Under the pieces are notes generated by a model. The model was not told the origin of the DNA, ran no database searches, and worked only from the letters and a program-made list of their open reading frames with translations. The position numbers and the translations under genes are program-made. Below are positions 57,546 to 64,000 of a stretch of 64,000 nt of DNA, one piece after another. The stretch comes from Siderastrea radians. Taxonomy: Eukaryota > Cnidaria > Anthozoa > Scleractinia > Rhizangiidae. Location: positions 37,395,865 to 37,459,864 of the forward strand of contig OZ024894.1 in NCBI GenBank assembly GCA_964017195.1, in the 5' to 3' direction. Every line of letters starts with the position of its first letter. Within the stretch, counting starts at the first letter, position 1.

Positions 57546-58472
57546 ACCTGTATGAACTGTTACGAGAACTATACTAGCGTGCATTAGATTCACCTTAATC
57601 CTGGAAGAGGTGAGCGAAAAGCCAAACAGGCAGCACGTCATTTTTTGTACTCTGTTGACACACGGGATTCAAAAAATCTTTCGTTTGATGGGTTTTGCTC
57701 CAAATTAATTTCCGAATGATGTTGTAGGCACAAAATGCAAATCAGTTTTAATAGCACTTGAGCAGTGTTAGTTTTTATTACGTTTCTGTTATCAGTAAGA
57801 GACACCATTTAAGACACCTGTTGTGATGTACATTACAGTTAATTTTGGTACGAAAGGACGAAAGTAATAAAAATATTTTGATCTTGCCTATTCTAGTTCT
57901 CCCTATGAACAATGATGAAGTCCTGGGTCAAAATTGGGTGTCATGTCACTATAAATCTTTAAACGGTGGAATGGAGGGACGGGTTTTGGGTGCCAAACAG
58001 ACCGCCGGAGGAGGCCTTTGCTCGTGCCCAGTCGCCGGCGGCTATGACGGCCAAGCGGCTCTGGGTACGAGATGATACCCAGTAAGAAGTAGGAAGACTG
58101 AAAGCTAGTGCCCAGTCTATCGCCTAAAGTAGCTCAAACCTCCAAAAATGAAAAAGTGTGTTGTTTAGAGTGAATCTTCGAACGCTGAAGTTCGGGGAGA
58201 TATTACCAGTAAATGGCTACTACAATACAATTTACATCTATCACCACTTCAAACTGTATTCAAAGGATTTTTTGTTTGCTTTACTTTGAACAGTCATTGC
58301 AGAGAAGTGAACATTGTGTACTTTACCTTTTTGAATTTAGAAGTTATTTGCATGACTGAGTCAATAATTTACATCATGGCACTGCCAAACAAAGTTTTAA
58401 GGAATCTGCATCTGGGGAGCACATACATTGTACACCATCAACACAGGAAAATATGAATAAGTTTAAGTTTCA
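57546..58472. other. gene-free stretch
   Basis: No supported exon on either strand. In particular, no exon with a Q-x-N-x-x-DCG-type motif, which would complete the minus-strand SENP-like gene, could be found. Confidence 0.5.
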
Positions 58473-59169
58473 TTAGTCTTTCAGTACCTTGGGGTAAAAA
58501 AGTGGCAGTGACTTGTCAGTGAATTCAGGTGCTGAGGCATTTGCAGTCCCTCTTTTTGCCAGCCACTCACATCTAATGAAACTGCAATCATAGTTCACTT
58601 TATTAAATGGTGAAGTGTCACATAATCTGTGAATGTTAAGTACTCTAAAAGTATTCAGATAAGTAAGATCTGCACTGTACAGTGTGCTAGCTGAGGATTC
58701 CCAGTACAATTTGTTAGGGATCAAATTAAGTTTGTTGTTGTTGCAAGAGAATAGCCCACTTTCGATATATTAAAATTCAGTCTTAAACAATAGACGTCAT
58801 TTCGAGGCTTAGGGGAATAAACCCATTTAAATCATTATATTAGTCCCCCAAGCCTCGATGTGATGTCTATTGTTTTAAGTTGAATTTTAATATATCGAAA
58901 TTGGGCTATTGCATAAAGCTTTAAACAACAAAGATATCAGCTTTAAAGAAGAAATGAGCAACTCGATCTGCATTGTGGGTGCCATTTCTGGTTGAATGTC
59001 ACTGCAACACTTGCTGTTTTGAAAATCTCAAGCCATATTCACCACTACAGTGTATCTGATTACCTTCGAATAAGCTCAGCTTCATGTTCTCTCGGAGAAG
59101 GAGTACCGGAACAATAATTGTCCTCAGAACCCCAAACAATTGAATCAATCATAAAGATGGGTGCCCTAA

Positions 59170-59232
<63 letters not shown>

Positions 59233-62200
59233 CAAAATGGACAACACAAAAACAATAAACATCAAAGATTCTATTAGTTATGAAAAAGTTCAGAATGTGC
59301 CTATTATCAGTATAATAATAATCATCATGTTAGTCATCATGATAGTCATCATTGCACATGTACTCCTCCCAGCTGGCAAAAAGGCCTTCCTGCTCATATT
59401 CATCAGATTATTAAGACAATATGTTTTTATCCTTACCCTTTGTCCTCCAGAGATGGGAGGTTGTAAATCAAAGCCATGAACCAGTGCCGACTAACAATTT
59501 AGAAAAGAAAAAATACATGTTTAATATCATTACACCATCTGTTACAGCTGTAGTTACAACATAAGTCTCACTTTCAAGAAGGTTCACCTTAGCTTTATCA
59601 AGAAGGTTTACTCTCTGATAACCTGGGAAGTCCAACCCTACTGTGGACTGATTCCACCTTAAAGAGCCAGTGTCACCCAAAGTGCTTTGCGCCCCGAGGT
59701 ACAATTTTCATATATGAAAAATCCGCCATTTCCTTGATTGTTGTGAAGTCTGATTTGTATCTTCTTCCATCGCTGCGGTTAGCGATCCGAAAGCAGTAGT
59801 GTAAATTTTGGCTTGACATTTAAGTGCCGTTGTATCGATTTCGTTGCATATGTCCGAATTCTGAAGTGTCTTGGCGGTGGAGAAGGAGATCTTGGATGCT
59901 TCGCAGGGTTCAGGAAAGCTGAGGCGAAGGCCGAGTCTTCCGCGCTCTGCCAAAGTTGTACGGCTGAAGGAGTCTGTCTCTCAGTAGCGAAGAGAAAGAA
60001 AAACAACTGTGGGTTTCAGCAACAGTACTGACACTGCGTTCACCGAAATAGTGCTACGTTCGTTGCCGGATGAAAACAGAAGGAACGTTAATTTTCATCG
60101 TGGTCACAAAATAACAGTAGCTACGGGCCTGCTCCAAAATAATGCTTATGGTCATGAGCTTGTGGTGTTTTGCTTAATTATTCCTTGTGTTCACTCTCTG
60201 TTTATGTTTTATGTTTACAAAAAGTGTAAGTAACTATTCTGGTTTTGCAATCGATGCGATCGATCGGGCGATCAATCGATCGGACTGTAATATATTCATG
60301 TACACGCATTGACTGCGAAGTCAGTTCTTGAGTACTTTTCTCCAGTGACACCTAGCGATGAAGACGTCAATATTCTTACTACTTGTTTTTGTTTTATTTT
60401 TATATCGAGTGGAAGTGGCTGCTCTGGTTTTATGTACATCGAGATCGATCGATCGATTAATCGATCGGTTGTTATAATAGCTCCATACGCGTTGACTACA
60501 AATTCAGATCTTGAGTTGTTTTCTCCAGTAAGATCTAGCGATTAAGATATTTCTATTTTTAGAGGTTAGTATTGTACATATCAGCTCGCTGAAAGGCCAG
60601 TTTGCAAGGTATAATTTGCGAAAAGTCCGGCAAACGCGCCAGCCAAACGCAAAAAGCTGTTTCAAAACAAAAACACAACCGCGCAAAGCGCTTTGGGTGA
60701 CACTGGCTCTTTAACATCAAAAATTTTGTTTCTGTGTTGAAGGAGAGGGATGGGAAATTAATTTTTTTTTTGGGGGGGGGGGTATTTAAGGTAATTAAAA
60801 GTCTTGTGTGATTCATACCAACCCACTGCTCCCCAACATTTAACGTTGCTTCACCTGTCCATAACGTACATCATTAATTTGTTTATCTTGTAGGTTAAAA
60901 TGATTTTCAAGTAGTTTGATTTGTATTTTCATTTGTTTGAGATTTATGATAACATCTATAAAAAAAGGATATACAAATCAAACTAGTTTAAAATCAGTTT
61001 GATCTGGAATTCATTTTAACTTACAACATTTACATGGACATGCAAAAAGATTTCAGAAGTGCTTTCTATTAAATGTTTTATTGTTGTAGGCTGCATAGCA
61101 GGAGTAGTAGTCCCTTTGCCTGGTAACGAGTTATGTCCAGTGTGAAAAATGTGTGACATCATTGACTGTGGACAGCAATAAAAGGTTGAGTCCTCTTTGC
61201 CACTGACTTCAACATTTGATTTTTTAGTAAGGTAACAACTATTAATTTTGACCATGACTGAAAAGGCAAACCCTAGAAACATGATTCTCACACGAACCTT
61301 CTACAGACAGGTATGAAAATGAAATCCTTCTTAAAAAGGTCCACATTCCTTGTAAAAGATGATGCCCTGCGGTACCGATCTTCAGCACTAGAGAAAAATT
61401 TTTAAAGGAAGAGAGTTAGCTGACTTTTTTTTTAACCAGTTACACTTGATCTAGGTTAAGTGCACTCCCTTAGATTCTATTAGTGAATCGATTATTTGAA
61501 TTTGAAACTGTTGGTCAATCACCACAATGCATCCATCTTAAATATGGGTGGATCAGTGTTCAAATCAAAATTTGGTTTTCGGGGGGAATTGAATTTGTCT
61601 TAATTATTTATACAGTGATGACAGTGACGAACTTTGGAATGTGACCTTCTTTGAGCAAAACAATATTTATTTCCATATTTGGAATTTTCTGCTGATGCTT
61701 TCAAACACCAAGCAAAGAGTTATTATAAATAAAAACATAACAGTCATTCATTTTATTTACATGGTCTTTGTAAACAGTGAATGTTTCAGCACCTTGGTAG
61801 CACAAGGCGGCCCTCGGCAGTCTTAATCCTTTCCGACAGTTTGGCATAAAAAAATGAGGAAAATACATGACTGGTTTTAACATCCTTGTCCATTGTACAG
61901 GCTGTATACCTTCGGATTTTTAATTAGCAAAAATTAGTACACTATTTTCTTTAAAGATGAAGATATTTTAAAATCACAACATAAATTAAATTTTAAAAAT
62001 GATTGTTACAAATTTTCAAGGCAGCTTACATGGTGAAAAAGTCCACAATGGTATCATTCAATTCCTCTCCATCAGACAAAGTGTTCACATCCATCTGCAG
62101 AACAGTAATACGTGCCTTGGATGGCGGTGGTGGAAAGACAGCAACCACACTGGAAAATCAATTTAGAATACAAAAAAGGAAGCCTTGAGTACAAACAAAA

Positions 62201-63058
62201 AAGGGAAGGGTACAGAGTTTAACAGATCTACCACACCTCGACTTGTCCATTGTTTGGAAAATACAGTATTGTGTGTAAGACCACAATAGCAAGTATAGTA
62301 GCCTTACACCAGACTCTGTTAGATTAAGGTGCAACACACGTAGTAACAATAATAAGAACTGTTGTACAAAAGTCAAGTATTTGGTTCTATTTGGAATTTT
62401 CATGACACAGAAATATTACTGTTCAATAAAAAAAGCCTTTAACTTACCTGTCTTGATGAAGTTCACTGCTTTCTAGTGTGTCATCAACAATCACAACATC
62501 CAGTTGACTGCTTGGACATGTATCTATGATAATCATTAATGAATTAACAGAGTACCGGTACGTAACATGCAGTGGTTGAATTCAACTAATAAGAAACCAG
62601 TTAGGTAACTAGATAAGCCCAGTCATGGGAAGAGACCTACAGGCAATGCTATGTTAAAATTAACTAAATGACATTAGTCAGAGGACATTCTTTTCTGTTC
62701 ATATTACCTGGATCTGACCTTACGTATATAGAAAAAAACAACGGGAACATGATTCAAATGTGACTTGAACAATTTCTTGCATTATGTATACTTCAACAGT
62801 CACTTAGGGCTCTCACAAATAAGTACATGTATGTTTTCCTTACATATACACTATCTCAAAGATTTCTTCTTGTCACTTTATTGTGTTTTTTTCTAATAAT
62901 GGGATATATTTAGTTATCGAGTTGCTAATAGTTTCACCATGAACCCTAATATAAACAATCAGACATTTAACTACCTGTACATGTATTGGCATCTTGATCC
63001 AAAACTTCAGGAGAAGGAGACAGAGCAGACGTGGACTGCAACGTATCATCTTTAAGTT
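58473..63058 (-). CDS. SENP6/7-like Ulp1 (C48) SUMO-specific protease, partial
   Basis: Minus-strand exons that join in phase: 63058-62975, 62523-62448, 62149-62030, 61870-61793, 61387-61298, 59490-59437, 59165-59064 and 58572-58486/58473. Recognisable C48 blocks in order: VFPPPPSKARITVLQMDVNT, LSDGEELNDTIVDFF, HVFSSFFYAKLSERIK, SSFTRNVDLFKKDFIFIPV, SRHWFMALIYNLPS (catalytic His), APIFMIDSIVWGS (catalytic Asp). Upstream exons are acidic/Ser-rich linker. The N-terminus lies beyond the window. The exon with the catalytic Cys is not found; the last exon either uses an AAG/GTACTG donor at 58485 or reads on to a TAA at 58473. The enzyme would remove SUMO from proteins in the nucleus. The donor after exon 61298 (GTTCGT) is weak. 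Confidence 0.8.
58750..58910. mobile_element. hairpin MITE, 161 bp
   Basis: Long palindrome: AATAGCCCACTTTCGATATA... pairs with ...TATATCGAAATTGGGCTATT, with further complementary blocks (TCTTAAACAATAGACGTCAT / ATGTCTATTGTTTTAAG, CGAGGCTTAGGGG / CCCCCAAGCCTCG). It lies in an intron of the SENP-like gene. Confidence 0.9.
59168..59231. repeat. (ATA)n microsatellite
   Basis: About 21 units, ending 3 bp from the 5' edge of SENP-like exon 59165-59064. On the gene's strand it reads (TTA)n TTTTAG, so it supplies the polypyrimidine/acceptor region. Confidence 0.97.
59659..60714. mobile_element. 1.06 kb TTAA-flanked non-autonomous element
   Basis: TTAA at 59659-59662 and 60711-60714 flanks inverted ends AGAGCCAGTGTCACCCAAAG... 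and ...CTTTGGGTGACACTGGCTCT, which continue into GTGCTTTGCGC / GCGCAAAGCGC. The TTAA duplication fits piggyBac- or Kolobok-type transposition. No transposase. It lies in an intron of the SENP-like gene. Confidence 0.85.
60225..60560. repeat. imperfect tandem duplication with ATCGATCG clusters inside the TTAA element
   Basis: Two ~170-190 bp units share CTGGTTTT, ATCGATCGATCG-type runs, ACGCATTGACT / ACGCGTTGACT, TTCTTGAGT, TTTTCTCCAGT and TAGCGAT. They start near 60225 and 60415. Confidence 0.65.
60893..61021. mobile_element. short inverted-repeat element
   Basis: GGTTAAAATGATTTTCAAGT, TAGTTTGATTTGTAT and the complementary ATACAAATCAAACTA and CATTTTAACTT flank a 45 bp centre. Intronic, non-coding. 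Confidence 0.6.
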
Positions 63059-63355
63059 CTGTGAAGTCAAATATGGTTATAAAATTGAGTCACATTAGCT
63101 TGTGATCAGAGAAGAAATTTTGCCTCGATGTCTAGTGACCTTTATACAGTGGAAGCTCTCATAAGCAAACACCCTTGGGGCATAAAAAAGCTAGCTGTCA
63201 TACTGTAACTTGAGATAAAAGTGCAAGGGATAATTGGTGGATTTCGAAAGCTTGCCAAGCTCAAAATAAACATTGGTAATGCAAAAAGGGACCAAATTAT
63301 TCAATTACTGTTTGTTTTATTGACTAAAGCAATGCGGTGATGATGGTGATAATGT
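63059..63355. other. upstream of the visible SENP-like exons
   Basis: No further exon could be joined; this is presumably intron. Confidence 0.4.
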
Positions 63356-63472
63356 TTAACAATTATCCTGCGAAATCGCGTGGAATATCACCTGATACTT
63401 AGCCGACGAGGCCGTAGGCCGAGTTGGCTAAATCAGGGGATATTCCGCAAGATTGAGCAGGATAATTGTTTT
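63356..63472. mobile_element. small inverted-repeat insertion next to the MITE copy
   Basis: ACAATTATCCTGCGAAATCG / GATTGAGCAGGATAATTGT and GGAATATCACCTGAT / ATCAGGGGATATTCC are inverted around a GGCCGTAGGCC centre. Confidence 0.65.
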
Positions 63473-64000
63473 ATTATTCAACAAATTCTCATCGAATACC
63501 ATTTTCAGAACGAGAAAAACTATGGTTCTATGATGAAAACGCTAAAAGCCAGCAACACATAATAAAAATCAAAACAGAACTTCAAGAAATCGAAGTTTAC
63601 TACCGTTCACTTAAAAAGACTTATTTACAAACTCATGTTTGGAAATAATGTGACAAAGTAAAAAAAATATTGCTACCTTACCGAGAATAAGTCCTCTTCC
63701 TGTGAATTATAATCTTTTCAACTTTTACACTTTCCGTGAGCAAGTGTGTTGCCCGGGTGTGCTGCTTCGCTCGCAATAGCATTTTCTTGGTTGAGTTCTC
63801 ACTATGAAAAGTCCAAGTCAACCTCTGGATATCTTTGTTAGCTGAAGCAAATAATTGTTGACTTTTTGAGAGCATTTAATCGTGGAAAGTTTCTTCCAGG
63901 GAGTTAAAATTTCCGGAGAAAACTGCTAAAACTGCCTCGCTTTTTAAAATGGCCGCCAAACAAGCAATGAAAGAAAATCTGCAGTGCACTTCCAAATATG
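63440..64000. mobile_element. second copy of the 17605-18265 MITE-like element, cut by the window end
   Basis: Direct-orientation match to 17605-18170 over about 560 bp with moderate divergence; the left TIR ATTATTCAACAAATT is at 63473-63487 and the right end lies outside the window. Confidence 0.8.

Noticed and set aside
61016..61291. Minus-strand 91-codon frame in the SENP-like gene
   Set aside because: Lies in an intron; the flanking protease exons (61387-61298 and 59490-59437) join directly in phase and match the family without it.

Overview
This is animal nuclear DNA, most likely from an anthozoan cnidarian and perhaps a stony coral. The evidence is spliced genes with GT/AG introns, AT-rich intergenic DNA, many microsatellites and hairpin MITEs, tRNA-derived SINE and LINE tails, and protein families that I recognise, from memory only, as multi-copy in coral and anemone genomes. 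Nothing looks bacterial: there are no operons, ribosome binding sites or CRISPR arrays.

Layout. 1-4.5 kb holds the 3' end of a transposon-type gene converging on a four-exon gene that encodes a cysteine-rich region plus a P2X7 intracellular-like domain. 5.4-16.3 kb is a graveyard: two decayed pieces of one cnidarian repeat-protein family, a decayed Penelope-like reverse transcriptase, a large inverted repeat, and a perfect 3 x 120 bp tandem array between two ~565 bp duplicates. 17.6-21.1 kb has a MITE, a SINE and the 3' end of an extracellular/transmembrane gene related to the region before VWD domains. 21.35-24.57 kb is a 3.2 kb non-autonomous element with long TIRs and an exact 10 bp target duplication. 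28.98-32.28 kb is a structurally complete PIF/Harbinger transposon with transposase, Myb-like partner, TIRs and 3 bp target duplication.

34.88-44.35 kb appears to be one very large TA-flanked element whose ends carry GGAATTCCTAGGAATTCC arrays. Inside are two small divergent spliced genes and several nested MITEs. 44.7-48.3 kb is a relic of a Maverick/Polinton-like endogenous virus: packaging ATPase with a damaged P-loop, collagen-like fibre protein split at an A7 run, and small accessory genes. It abuts a protein-kinase gene interrupted by one TGA. A 1.4 kb-arm inverted repeat starts just after the kinase stop and ends at 54.6 kb, with a truncated LINE between the arms.

The right end (55.9-63.1 kb) has a divergent pair (a basic protein and a C2H2 zinc-finger protein), then the catalytic part of a SENP/Ulp1 (C48) SUMO-protease gene on the minus strand. 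Seven or eight of its exons can be joined in phase. The catalytic Cys exon is not visible in the window.

Most genes here are parts of mobile elements; the host candidates are the SENP-like gene, the VWD-associated gene and possibly the zinc-finger/basic pair. Exon models come from splice signals and phase only. Family names rest on recognition, not on searches.
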